Shown: positions 53,888-64,000 of the stretch, in pieces
Numbering within the stretch: the first letter of the stretch is position 1
Layout: each line of letters starts with the position of its first letter
Assembly (NCBI GenBank): GCA_964035015.1
Contig: OZ035999.1
Location: forward strand, 3,640,627 to 3,704,626
Direction of reading: 5' to 3'
Source: Corallium rubrum
Taxonomy: Eukaryota; Cnidaria; Anthozoa; Scleralcyonacea; Coralliidae
DNA length: 64,000 nucleotides
Notes under the pieces: model-generated
Database searches by the model: none
What the model was told of the DNA's origin: nothing
The model's input: only the letters and a program-made list of their open reading frames with translations
Program-made: the position numbers and the translations under genes

Positions 53888-54373
53888 ACTCTATATTATT
53901 CATTGTACTCTATATTATTCACTTCGTATTCGGCACTGAACGTTAACCCCTTCACGTACGTCATGGCACGCTATACGTATACTGCAATCGAGTGGTATTC
54001 GTATTATGTTCTAGGGATTTTTGGTGAAGGAAAAGTCGAGTGTCGAATATATACATTTTTAAGACCAAACCGGGACCAGCTGCGAAAAATGCAACTACAC
54101 AGGCCTTCCGACAGGAATTGAACCCACGACCTTGCGATTCTAGTGCAATGCTCTTACCACCGCGAGTTCTGTATGCATTAAGGTGGTACGTAATGCCAGG
54201 AGAGAATTGGGTTTATTAGAAGTAATATTGGGCATTTCACTCGATTACATAGCATGTTCTAGGGATTTTTGGTGAAGGAAAATTCGAGTGTGGAATATAT
54301 ACATTTTTTAAGACCAAACCGGGACCAGCTGCGAAAAATGCAACTACACAGGCCTTCCGGCAGGAATTGAAGC
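53888..54373 (-). mobile_element. tRNA-like repeat, head-to-tail, copy 4
   Basis: TGTTCTAGGGATTTTTGGTG at 54007 and 54255 (248 bp apart), both followed by GACCAAACCGGGACCAGCTG and AACTACACAGGCCTTCCG. The first core loses part of the A-box side; the second stops at GGAATTGAAGCC. The leading 53888-54006 segment is shared with 47121-47225. Confidence 0.72.
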
Positions 54374-54633
54374 CGCGTGATCGAGTGGTGAAAGACCCAG
54401 CGTACTTAGTGTGGGGTAGTAATGATGTATTGAGTCTGTCATAATACGTTAAGTCGCCATGCGTTCACGCAAAGAGGAACAGTGGTGGGAGTGAAAGGTT
54501 TTAATCGTGCATGGGAGTATAAGGCTCTGTTTACATGGAGGTGTAGGGTAACCCTTCTAGAAGGGTTCTAGACACTCTAGCCATTGAGCTATATACCGAG
54601 GTTAGGATGGAGAGCCAAGGCTAAAAATTCATA

Positions 54634-54938
54634 AGTAATATTGGGCATTTCACTCGATTACATATATACCATGTTCTAAGGATTTAGGGTGAAGGAAAAT
54701 TCGAGTGTAGAATATGTACATTTTAAGACCAAACCGGGACCAGTTGCGAAAAATGCAACTACACAGGCCTTCCGGCAGGAATTAAACCCACGACCTTGCG
54801 ATTCTAGTGCAATGCTCTGACCACCGAGCCACGGAGGCCTGTGTATATAGTTGCATTTTTCGCAACTAGTCCCGGTTTGGTCTTAAAATGTATATATTCT
54901 ACACTCGAATTTTCCTTCACCCTAAATCCTTAGAACAT
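54634..54938. mobile_element. tRNA-like repeat, head-to-head copy with 14-bp target-site duplication
   Basis: A minus-strand unit (54634-54834) meets a plus-strand partial unit (54835-54938) inside the core. Both outer ends are the terminal block. GCTAAAAATTCATA flanks the whole at 54620-54633 and 54939-54952, which marks it as one insertion. Confidence 0.78.
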
Positions 54939-55311
54939 GCTAAAAATTCATAGTCGCGTGTTCTTAAATGGTTGCGTTCGCATTTTTCTATTACGTACAA
55001 TGGATAAGGGGTGGGTGGGTGGGAGGCGTAAGCATTTGGCACCATGTGGAAACCATGAATGCCCATTATAACTATACTTATGTACTGGACAATTGGCAAG
55101 GGCCGCAAGACAAAGATTTTACATGCGTAGCCCCGTGATTTCCAAACTGTAGTAATAACTGAGTCAAAAAGTGCCCGCCCTGATCCTCGTCAGATCGAAC
55201 TCGCTCGAGTGCTTCTCTTAATAACTCCTTCCCAGATTTCCTTGTTCTCCATAATTAGCTTTCTGTATATGTCTCTCTTTGAAAGGCTTGTTGTGTCAGT
55301 CAGATACTAGC

Positions 55312-55812
55312 CTGCGTAGCGGGCGTTCTGTTCTGGGGGAGGGGGTTGAGAGGGCCAGGGATTAAGAGAATCGGGTTGAGAGCGCTAAAGGAAAAAGGCT
55401 TGAGAGGCGCGGGTGGAGCGCGCGAGAGAGGTGGCTATTAGAGACCTTAAGATACCCCGGGTTCGGTTTACGGGTACAGGTACCGCCATTTTTGTTTACT
55501 CGTAATAGAGACCTTATGATAGCCCGGGTTCGGTTTACGGGTACGGGTAGATTACCCGTACCCGTAGTCGTATGTACGGGTAGACCATGATCTACCACGG
55601 GCAAACGGGTAGATGATTACGAGTAAACAAAAATGGCGGTACCCGTAAACCGAACCCGGGGTATCTTAAGGTCTCTATTTTCCTTTCGCCTCACTTTATT
55701 TTTTCCTCGCCTCTTGCGCGCGCTCCACCGGCGCCTCTCAAGCCGCTCTCAACCCGCCTCATTTAATCCCTGCCTCTCAACCCTCTCCCCCAGAACAGAA
55801 CGCCTGTTGTCA
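55312..55812. mobile_element. 500-bp palindrome with a nested palindrome
   Basis: GCCTGCGTAGCGGGCGTTCT mirrors AGAACAGAACGCCTG; GGGGGAGGGGGTTGAGAGG mirrors CCTCTCAACCCTCTCCCCC. Inside, 55437-55679 has arms TAGAGACCTTAAGATACCCC and GGGGTATCTTAAGGTCTCTA with ACGGGTA repeats at its centre. Open frames on both strands are mirror artefacts. Confidence 0.78.
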
Positions 55813-55819
55813 GATGCGA

Positions 55820-57640
55820 ATTGATCCACTTATGCATGTGATTGCAGGTCTCCCTCGTGACCTTGTTCCTGTGTTGGTTTCCAGTTCATTTCCGCGCTAT
55901 ATGTGGCCAGCAAACGCCGGGCTCTTAACACATCAGTAGAGTCGCGTGCCTCGCCGGTTCAGTGTAAGATGAGGGTCCACAATAGGTTTCTCGGGACGCG
56001 GGATAACGTATATTTTGATAATGGGAAACGGAAAATAACGGACGGGATTCGGGATTTCAGAATGTCGCGGGACGCGGGATATACAAATATTTACCTGCGT
56101 GATACGGGATAAGCAGATTAAACAGCAGGATTCGGGATTTTTCGTATATTTTTTTGCTTTGCATATGCTAGGAGATGGGCTAAGCTAGTTGTCGGCAAGA
56201 CTTAAAACATTTATATAAGTAATACAGCAAGACATTGCCTGACTCTGCCCAACGTCTGCCTTGATGATCTGCCAGGCACCTAGATACTACGACAAAGAAT
56301 CCCCGGTATTGGCGCTATTGGTATTTTGCGCTATTCAAGAACGACTCGGAAGGCTTGGAAAGTCAAGTTTGTGTTTGTGATGTGATAAACTGTGTCGCAT
56401 TGTTCTACGAGAAAGGCAAGAGTGGTAATTCGTTAGCTCGTTAGCTTTGTCAGGCAGTCCATAAGCAGGGGAGCCGGGGAGGCCGCCCCCCTAATATTTT
56501 ATAAGGAGGGGCCGGAATAGCTCCCCCTCCCCCCCCCCCCAAAAAAAATAAAAATAAATTGGATTTAAAAACATTGCAGCGAAATATTTGAATTCGAAAC
56601 TAGAAGTATTTGAAATCGTATATATATTAATCAAATACCTGTGATCGATATTTTAATAACAACATTTTTGAAAGAATTAATGAAAGGGCCTAACGAAAGA
56701 GGTAGAGAAGACTCTGAAATTGCCATTTCCGACGATCTAGAGACTCCAAATTTTCAGAAATTTCCCAAGTCGGCCCCCCTAAGTTTATCAACCTTCCTAC
56801 GCCTCTAGTCCATCTAGAAGAACTGAAGGACACTCCGACTAACACCTACGACCCGAGGACCACAATGGCAAATAAACAAACCACAACACAACACAACACA
56901 ACACAACACAACACAACACAACACAACACAACACAACACAACACAACTCTCGGACGGATTCCACCCTTCCATCTCCAAGTACAACGGTCGGGGCCATACT
57001 CAAATTTAGAGCCGCGTGGCCCATTCTAGCGGATCGATGGCCTTGAATTTATTTATTTATACCTTTCCTCATATCGAGATTACTGAACTTCCAGTTTCTA
57101 GATAATTCGCGCAATTACTGGCACAGAATTTCTCGTCATTTGTGAACATTCCAACCCGAGATTAAAAATATCTAAACCGGATTTATATTCACCAATGTTT
57201 ATATACATCGTCTTGATCGGAAGTGCTTCGGATGGGGGTTGATTTATAACAAAAAACATCCCGTTTGCTTGATCAGTTTCTTCATTTTTTTGAAACAAAT
57301 TCTAGACCATTGTCTGGTGTTTTGTTTCATTGTATGTTCACTAATTTTCTTACAATTTCAAATATATTAAAAGCCTAAAAAACGCTCGTTGCAATATTTG
57401 TTCGTGCCCTGTATTTAATTAATGTTATTAATTAGAGTTTGCCGCGGTTTTCCTATTGTACCGCACGGAGTCTAATAAGATCTGAATCGCGATATATGAC
57501 GTATTTATAGCCTTTTAATATAGAGAATTATAATAATACTTTCTCCCTCGTTTTACCGCGTTTTAAGAACCTTGTTTTTTTGTGGGGGTTTTTTCTTGTA
57601 TTTACGCTCGCCACGCAACCGTACAATATATATATGTATT
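55820..57640. other. intergenic upstream of the receptor gene
   Basis: No gene seen. 55970-56130 has degenerate CGGGA repeats (ACGCGGGATA, TTCGGGATTT). 56460-56560 and 56770 carry GCCCCCCTAA-type low-complexity sequence. 56876-56945 is the (ACAAC)n tract. Confidence 0.4.
56876..56945. repeat. (ACAAC)n microsatellite
   Basis: About 13 ACAAC units. Confidence 0.95.
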
Positions 57641-58029
57641 TCCCCCAAAGCTGTATTTGGATTGAAACTATTAAGTGTCTCAAGTGTTTTTGTTTGAAAT
57701 TTGTAGATATAAGAAACGAACTCGGTTTACATCACCTGCATTCTGTCTACCGCGACTAGGGTTGGTCGCTTCTTGCGTAGTCACCGTCTCCTGTCGTAAT
57801 CAAATCTCCCCACACCTGTGGTTGTTATTCGATCTCCTCGGATACGCTTGGGCGCGTACCTTGATATAGCTGCGTCACCTGAGAGTATTGAAAGACATTT
57901 CTCATTCCTTCCTGTAGTGCGAGCATTGTCCACGGGAACTTCGTCCGTCTATATAGTCGGTCCGAACGCAATACAACAAGAACGGACCGAGAAGGACGAC
58001 AACTAAAGAACCAAAAAGAAGTGTTTCTT

Positions 58030-59073
58030 ATGTCTCTTTCTACCTCAACATCGGTCACCGGTGTCACTACCGAGAAACCAGATGTTACTGAGGGATTCAA
58101 AACATTCGCCTGGATATTTTGTATGTTGATCTCGCTTACCGCGTTCTTTGGCAACGCAGCTTTACTCTTCGCCGTCTGTAGGGATCCTCTACGGTGCTTC
58201 AAGACCCGAGCATCGAGTGTTTTTACCTTGAGTTTGGCGGCCTTCGACCTGCTCACGGGATTTGTTTACACTGTGTGGTACATTGCCAATCTATCACGGT
58301 CATCCATTACGACCTCCATCTCGATGGTTTTCATTATTAATTTCGTTCATGTGAAGGGCCAGTGTGCTTTCTTGACCGTCTTGGCCTTGGCTGTGGATCG
58401 ATACATCGCCGTGGTCTACGCCGTACGCTACAAGAAGATCGTAACGAGAAAGAAACTTATAATATGGACTGGGGTCATTTGGGGCTACTCGTTCGTCTTC
58501 ACGACCATTGTGAACGTTCTTGACCAGCAGAAAAGCCAACCGACGCTCGTCGACGTCGCTTCCTACATGCATCTCTTCTCTCATATCGAGATCGTGCTGG
58601 TCCTAATCGCTGTCACCGTCCTCTACGTTATGTCGTTTAAGTCGCTACGAAAACACGGCCGAAAACTACGCTCGAGTGGCAGGGTTAACATGGAGCGAAA
58701 GCAACAGTACTTGAAATCGGAAAAGCAGTTCGCCGTGGCTATTCTTCTAACCATGATTATCCTAATGTGCACAGTCACCCCGCATACCATCTACATGATT
58801 ATCAAGCTCTCGAAAGGACTATGCCCACATTGTACCAGTAGTGTGGACTACCTACGGTTCGCGTATCTAAGCGAAGGCATATACCTGATTCTCTTCGCGG
58901 CGAACCCGTTTGTCTACGCCTGGCGACTGCCTACGTTTCGTAGCGCGCTCGCTCTGTCGGTGAGAAAGACCAGGCGAAGCGTTTACTACGATAAGTCAGA
59001 GAAGCCCGAAAGCATGAAAGAAATGTCGGACAAAACAACGTCTTTGCCAAGGATCAATACAATCGCGAGATGA
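58030..59073 (+). CDS. Rhodopsin-class (class A) G-protein-coupled receptor, intronless
   Basis: 347 codons in one exon. The first ATG is at 58030; an upstream GTG at 58021 is in frame but is not a likely start. Seven hydrophobic helices are clear. Landmarks: GN in TM1 (41-42), LAAFD in TM2 (Asp73), DRYIAV at the end of TM3 (123-128), Trp146 in TM4, Pro251 in TM6, NPFVY in TM7 (292-296), and a Ser/Lys-rich tail. It lacks the TM3 cysteine and any cysteine in the short second extracellular loop, has no proline in TM5, and carries CPHC (265-268) in extracellular loop 3. Those traits are shared with the melanocortin/EDG/cannabinoid group, so a MECA-like cnidarian orphan receptor is my best guess. 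The usual TM6 tryptophan is replaced (CTVTP). Ligand unknown. Couples to G proteins at the plasma membrane by family knowledge. Codon use is G+C-richer than the flanks. Confidence 0.9.
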   Translation: MSLSTSTSVTGVTTEKPDVTEGFKTFAWIFCMLISLTAFFGNAALLFAVCRDPLRCFKTRASSVFTLSLAAFDLLTGFVYTVWYIANLSRSSITTSISMVFIINFVHVKGQCAFLTVLALAVDRYIAVVYAVRYKKIVTRKKLIIWTGVIWGYSFVFTTIVNVLDQQKSQPTLVDVASYMHLFSHIEIVLVLIAVTVLYVMSFKSLRKHGRKLRSSGRVNMERKQQYLKSEKQFAVAILLTMIILMCTVTPHTIYMIIKLSKGLCPHCTSSVDYLRFAYLSEGIYLILFAANPFVYAWRLPTFRSALALSVRKTRRSVYYDKSEKPESMKEMSDKTTSLPRINTIAR

Positions 59074-60150
59074 TGATCGCGGCCCCGGCGTATTTATAAT
59101 TCCGAAAACGATTATTTAAGGTATTCATAATGTCAAGAGAGTGATTACTGAGACATTATACTCTTAAATGGATGGTTCTCACAAAACCGACTGGCCCCTG
59201 TGATAGCTAGACCGCAGTTCCATTATGGAGACAGGAAATAATTGTTGTCCAAATGTGGCACACGCTGAGACACTTAGACAACAGCAGTCCAAGACTCGAA
59301 GGGAAGATTTGATGTTAGTCTCTGACAATAGTCGCGGATCAACGGTATATTTGATTATACAGTTCATTTAAAGCTTGTGTACATCGGATGTGTTTTCAAA
59401 CAACAGTTTCTCGACCTCAAAGAGCTTTCACATGGACTGGTGCCTGTTTGGGTGCGTCAAGTACGTAGTTCAAATGTACTAGTATAAAATTCCGATCTCA
59501 AAGAGACGTAGAAAGACATGTATATAAAGACATCAAGCCGTGCGTGAGATTTGAAAAAAAAAACCAAAAAACAAACGTTCTAAACGAAACCTCGGGAATA
59601 TTGTTTAATATATGACAACATTGTAAGACAGTGGATTCGACAATACTTGTATAGAATAATTATTGTTTTGTTCAACTATGAAATAATGTAAATATACGAA
59701 GGGTGGTGACTTTAACATTTTAATTGTTTTCAACGATCGTTCGAGAACTCGTAAAAGACCATTTCCTATTAATAATATACTTTGCTTCTGTCTCTAACCA
59801 AGGACCCGCGGTTCGATTTAGGAGCCATAATAATTCCGGTTTGACTCTTTGAGGCTATTTTCGTGAACATCAGTTCGTCATCGGGAAATAACAAAGTCAT
59901 TTTCAAAAACATTTTTCTGTTAACTTGTCGACCGTTTGTTTGGTTACGAAAACTAACTGTTTGCATTATCGGCAGATGTAGGATGCAGGTGATCAGGTTT
60001 TAATCTCTAATTGGCCATCTTTGTTTAAAAAACGTGCCAGACTCGGCTAATCATTTCTTGTTCTTTGTGTTATTGTCTTATTAGACGTATATACACAAGT
60101 GACAAACTATGAAATTATATCACGAATTAGCATTAATTCTGTCGAGTGAC
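59074..60150 (+). other. receptor 3' flank
   Basis: Follows the TGA at 59071-59073. A/T-rich, without coding frame or bounded repeat. A polyadenylation site could not be assigned. Confidence 0.35.
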
Positions 60151-60163
60151 GTGATTTTTTATA

Positions 60164-60483
60164 TTAGAAGTAATATTGGGCATTTCGCTCGATTACATAG
60201 CATGTTCTAAGGATTTTGGGTGAAGGAAAATTCGAGTGTAGAATATATATAATATACATTTTAAGACCAAACCGGGACCAGTTGCGAAAAATGCAACTAC
60301 ACAGGCCTTCCGGCAGGAATTGAACCCACGACCGCGAGTTCTGTATATAATAAGGTGGTAATGCCAGGAGAGAATTGGGTATATTATAAGTAATTTGGGC
60401 ATTTCACTCGATTGCATAGCATGTTCTAAGGATTTTGGGTGAAGGAAAATTCGAGTGTAGAATATATACATTTTTAAGACCAA
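60164..60483 (-). mobile_element. tRNA-like repeat with terminal direct repeats and 13-bp target-site duplication
   Basis: TAATATTGGGCATTTCGCTC (60171) and TAATTTGGGCATTTCACTCG (60391) begin two near-identical ~90-bp terminal blocks, both ending TTTTAAGACCA. The tRNA-like core lies between and has lost its A-box side. GTGATTTTTTATA flanks the element at 60151-60163 and 60484-60496. This is the clearest whole insertion of the family. Confidence 0.8.
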
Positions 60484-61269
60484 GTGATTTTTTATAGTCT
60501 AGTTGCCACTGGCAATACATAGTTTGTATTAAACCAGCCTTAGCAACATTGCATATCTGGGTATATCAATGTACTTTCATCACCCTCTATATGTTGAACG
60601 TGGACATTTCACGCCGATTTATGTCAAGAACAGAATGTCTGTTTTCCATCTGAAAAAAACTTAAGTGCTGCGTAGGCACTTCGCGGATAAAAGGTTGTGA
60701 TCTGTCGAGATTTTTAGCAACAGTACAAATGTACAATGACTCACGTTTCAAGCGGAGCTCAAAACATCAGTATATATTTTGTGGCAAAAATCTAAAAGAA
60801 TTCCGATCGGCATTTCATCACCTTTTTGCTTTGTTTTATACTTCTCATCGCCGTTCTCCGAAATCTGTATTTCTTTTGTGCATAGGTTTATAGGTATTCG
60901 TGCATGCATGAATGTCCGGTTTAACCCCCCTTAATTGGTGACTGGGAGCACTCCCCTTTATGACATATCGGGTTAACAGTTGCCTCAGTTTATTATGCTT
61001 TAACGTTGCATAACACGACTCTTAACGACAAAGGTTGGGAGATCATTTATGCAAGGTCGTCTGGCCCACAGCTGACAAACGAGTTGTAATTATTCTGGAA
61101 AGACGCAGCGTTCACAAATCGTTGCATCGTGTAATAGCGGCTTAATAAAATACGTATGTGACATACAGATCAACACGAACTTTGACCCCTTTGATGGCTG
61201 CAGACCTCTCATGTCAGTGTGCTGAATAAAATCGTCTTGGCGTTAGCCAGAATAAACCTTAAACTGGCT

Positions 61270-61360
61270 TAAAGCCTGGTTCTCATATGTCGCCGATCGT
61301 CGGCGACCCGTGATTTAGATGCATGCTAAGTAAAAGAATAAAAGCACTGCTTTTCTCTGC
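61270..61360. repeat. one-arm fragment of the ATGTCGCC MITE
   Basis: AAGCCTGGTTCTCATATGTC, GCCGATCGTCGGCGACC and GATTTAGATGCATGCTAAGT match the left arm of 26871 and 47708. Confidence 0.7.
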
Positions 61361-62344
61361 CCACTACTCGCTATGAGTGTTGCTAAGTGGCGTACTACGG
61401 TGCTGCCCACTGCTCTACATGAGCGTTGCTTGACTGCTAGCCGGCAATGACGACGCTCAACTAGTACCAGTCTTCCATGGCCGCTGACCTTAAGCTTGCA
61501 ACTGTTACGTTTTTGCACTGTTTTTCCTACCACAGTGGGAGTTATATGCAGAGTTGGAAAAAGTATTCAACCTTCCTCCGGATGGGTTTTTAAGTTTAGA
61601 TAACTTTCCTCAAAATATATAGCGAGAATTTTGTGTTTTGAAACGTTCATAAATACTGCGTGACTTTTACAGTACCTTGGTTTTCTAGGTTTTCCTATAT
61701 AGGTAAGCTTTGGCATACTACAATAGCTACTAATAACTGACCGCTGCTGACTGACAGCCTACTAACTACCCTCGACTGCTGCGAAGATACAGACATCACA
61801 GCAGACATCAGCGTACATGTCTCACACATGTAACTGCTGCCAGTGCTGCATAATTGTTGGTTAGCCAATGTTTTGCTGCAAATCGTTTTTCTTCTCGACA
61901 CCTTTCTTGGTCAGTTGTAACTTTCTCAGATTTATACCGAATGTGTTGTTTCACGTGTTTTCACTTTAAACCTTCCTCCGGGTGGTACCCGCATACCCGC
62001 AGCTTTTTTCCAACCCTGGTTACATGAGACAGGCGGGTAATTCGCCCTGGCGAGAACTCAGCACTGGCAGCCGGGATCTCGGCAAGGCAGGATAAACATT
62101 TCCCCATATAAACACTTTTCCCTGGGTAACTCGACATACCGCACTTTCGTTGATGGTATCAGTTTCATATAAACAGAACGTGATGCTTATTCCGGCAAAC
62201 CGGATAACTCGACTGAGCGGATAGTTCGGCTCCAAAAATATGAACGAGAAAGGACATGTCTGCATGCGAACATATAAATAGACGGTAAACTGCCGAGAAT
62301 AGTTTTTATAACGAAATATTGTCGTTTCAAGCGGAGCCCTTTAC

Positions 62345-62505
62345 CTAAAGGCCTGACCAAACGCTTTCAACATTTCATTCAACATCGTTCAACATTGTTG
62401 ACGCGTGTTGAACGAAAATTTGAACATGTTCAAATTTCGTTCAACACCATTCAACATCGTTCAACATCATTCAACAGGGGGTGGCCAAACGCTTTCGAAT
62501 GTTGA
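62345..62505. repeat. TTCAACATCG-rich repeat
   Basis: TTCAACA occurs about nine times in both orientations, bracketed by GACCAAACGCTTTCAACATT (62355) and GGCCAAACGCTTTCGAATGT (62483) in the same orientation. Confidence 0.65.
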
Positions 62506-62527
62506 ATCCACTGATCTCAAATAATAG

Positions 62528-62776
62528 ACTCATTATACTGGATAGAGCATCTATTGTTTCGCGCGTGGCAAAAATTGAAGTCGGAAGTTTCGCCTCTGGT
62601 TTTCGCTTCAAATGATTGGATTTTTAACGAAAACTGGCTAAATTTTTGTGACATGCAGTAGCCACTTTTAAGTTCTCCCATAGCGACAGATGTATGATGG
62701 GTCCCACTGAAATGGCCGCCGCTAATTTATTCCAACTTCACAGCGAGCAGCGGATGCTCTATCCAGTATAATGAGT
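62528..62776. mobile_element. MITE, family A copy 2
   Basis: Same ends as 7560-7876 (ACTCATTATACTGGATAGAG and complement) with a shorter interior. Confidence 0.8.
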
Positions 62777-62805
62777 TAAGTCCTTGATGTCACAACTGCT
62801 CCTTG

Positions 62806-62890
62806 GTTTGGTTTTTAAAATGTATATATTCCTAACACCCGAATTTCCCTTCACCAAAAACTTCTAAAACATGCAGTTTAGTCGAGTGAA
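62806..62890 (+). repeat. diverged 3' fragment of the tRNA-like repeat
   Basis: TTGGTTTTTAAAATGTATAT, ACCCGAATTTCCCTTCACCA and GTCGAGTGAAACGCC match the terminal block. Confidence 0.62.
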
Positions 62891-62899
62891 ACGCCAAAT

Positions 62900-64000
62900 A
62901 TAATAAATATACCTAATTCTATATATGAATATGTATATATACTTGAGGCTATTATATGCAACAAGATAAGGTCCAATATTATAGAATATTTACTAGTAAT
63001 AAGACTATACAATATTGTTAAGTGCTTATCCATAGCTCGTTTGTTTGTTTCTTTTGTCTCAGTTATGTTGCTTATACCGATTAAAAGAGGAAAAGGACAG
63101 TCATTAGAAAGAGATATCGTTGCAATTAGCATACACGAAGGTAAATTCCATTGCGTTCTATTAATTACATATTTTGTTTCAAAGATAAAGATTATACCTC
63201 AGTTGATATTGTTTCCATGGTTTGCTTGCTATAATAAATACAGATTGACTTATATGACTAGTAAACCGGAGTCGCGGGTTGGAATCCCAGCGAGTTTTTT
63301 GTTGTTTTTCCCCCCAGTATGGTTTGTCACTCAGAGTCAGTATATCATTATAAGTTCGCTCAATAATTATTCCAAGTACAGAATACCTAATTTTCACCCA
63401 ATGTCCTCAAGGCGTTATGTTCATTTTACCTTTTGAATATATTTTTTAACTCCGTCTATTATTTCCTTCAATTTGTCTGTGACAGTAAACGGCGAAATAA
63501 GCCAAATTGAAAAGAATTTGATATCTGACGGAAAATGACTTATTTTGTCCTTAAAATGTCTACATATATGGTTGGAAAACGCTTTAAGACGATATTTTTT
63601 TATGTCATTCTTTTTGGGTAAAAGTGTTTATACCCGTTTTCAAAATTACGCGACTCAGTCGACATGTGAGTTTTATGGCAATGATCAAAATACTTCAATA
63701 GTAACTTACTTTGTCATCGTATTCAACATATTCCCATGGATTGCAATGTTATTTCAGTAGTTAAATAATTCACCATTCGGTCATCATTAACGTTGATGTC
63801 TGCCATTTTGTGACAACAAATTGCTATAAAACTCATGTCAACTTCCGGGGGCATGTAAGACTTTAGTTTAGTTTTATATACATTTTGGCGTATAGCCACT
63901 ACAATTAAACGTCTTTAATAATTAGTTTAGAATTATTTATTGTCCAGCTTTGACAGTGTTACACAATGTATTTTAAATGTATTTTGGAAGTTGAGAAACA
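62900..64000. other. right end of the window, nothing bounded
   Basis: A/T-rich. The open frame at about 63041-63436 includes a B-box-like GTCGCGGGTTGGAATCCC (63272) but shows no protein family. No gene supported. Confidence 0.4.

Noticed and set aside
55362..55824. Open frames on both strands
   Set aside because: They are mirror images produced by the 500-bp palindrome.
58021..58029. Upstream GTG in frame with the receptor
   Set aside because: A eukaryotic gene should start at the ATG at 58030; GTG would add only three residues.
63041..63436. 131-residue open frame near the right end
   Set aside because: No family features, A/T-rich composition and no splice context that I can defend.

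Overview
The window looks like nuclear DNA from an invertebrate animal, most likely an anthozoan cnidarian such as a coral or sea anemone. It has small coding exons split by long GT-AG introns, a metazoan RAB2 orthologue, a TMEM42-like gene and a single-exon rhodopsin-class receptor. It is also very dense in short foldback DNA elements, (TA)n tracts and tRNA-derived repeats. The lineage is an inference from gene content and repeat style; no search was run.

Layout. (1) 1-10950: the 3' part of a gene for a basic/acidic, low-complexity, probably nuclear protein. Five exons (279-752, 1318-1378, 4589-5019, 8787-8861, 10033-10662) join in one frame. A possible small two-exon gene (2679-3034) lies inside its second visible intron. 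(2) 15175-24689: RAB2, eight coding exons, complete at 212 codons. (3) 28967-30291: a TMEM42-like membrane protein, three exons, 155 codons. (4) 30300-57600: no host gene that I can support. It holds a decayed LINE reverse-transcriptase fragment inside a minisatellite, a 134-bp satellite array, 5S-like repeats, many palindromic MITE-like elements and a tRNA-like repeat family. (5) 58030-59073: an intronless receptor. (6) 59100-64000: repeats only.

The host genes are all on the + strand and look functionally unrelated (chromatin or transcription, vesicle traffic, membrane transport-like, signalling). No operon-like relation is implied.

The most interesting layer is the repeats. At least four sites carry a complete hammerhead-ribozyme-like arrangement (CUGANGA core, GAAA core, paired stems I and II). 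Two of these lie in the sense strand of host introns: 8 nt downstream of a splice donor in the first gene, and in RAB2 intron 3. They resemble the hammerheads known from Penelope-like elements and retrozymes. Separately, a tRNA-like repeat is flanked by its own ~90-bp terminal direct repeats. It occurs in head-to-tail and head-to-head arrangements, and two insertions have clear 13-14 bp target-site duplications. That structure does not fit an ordinary SINE.
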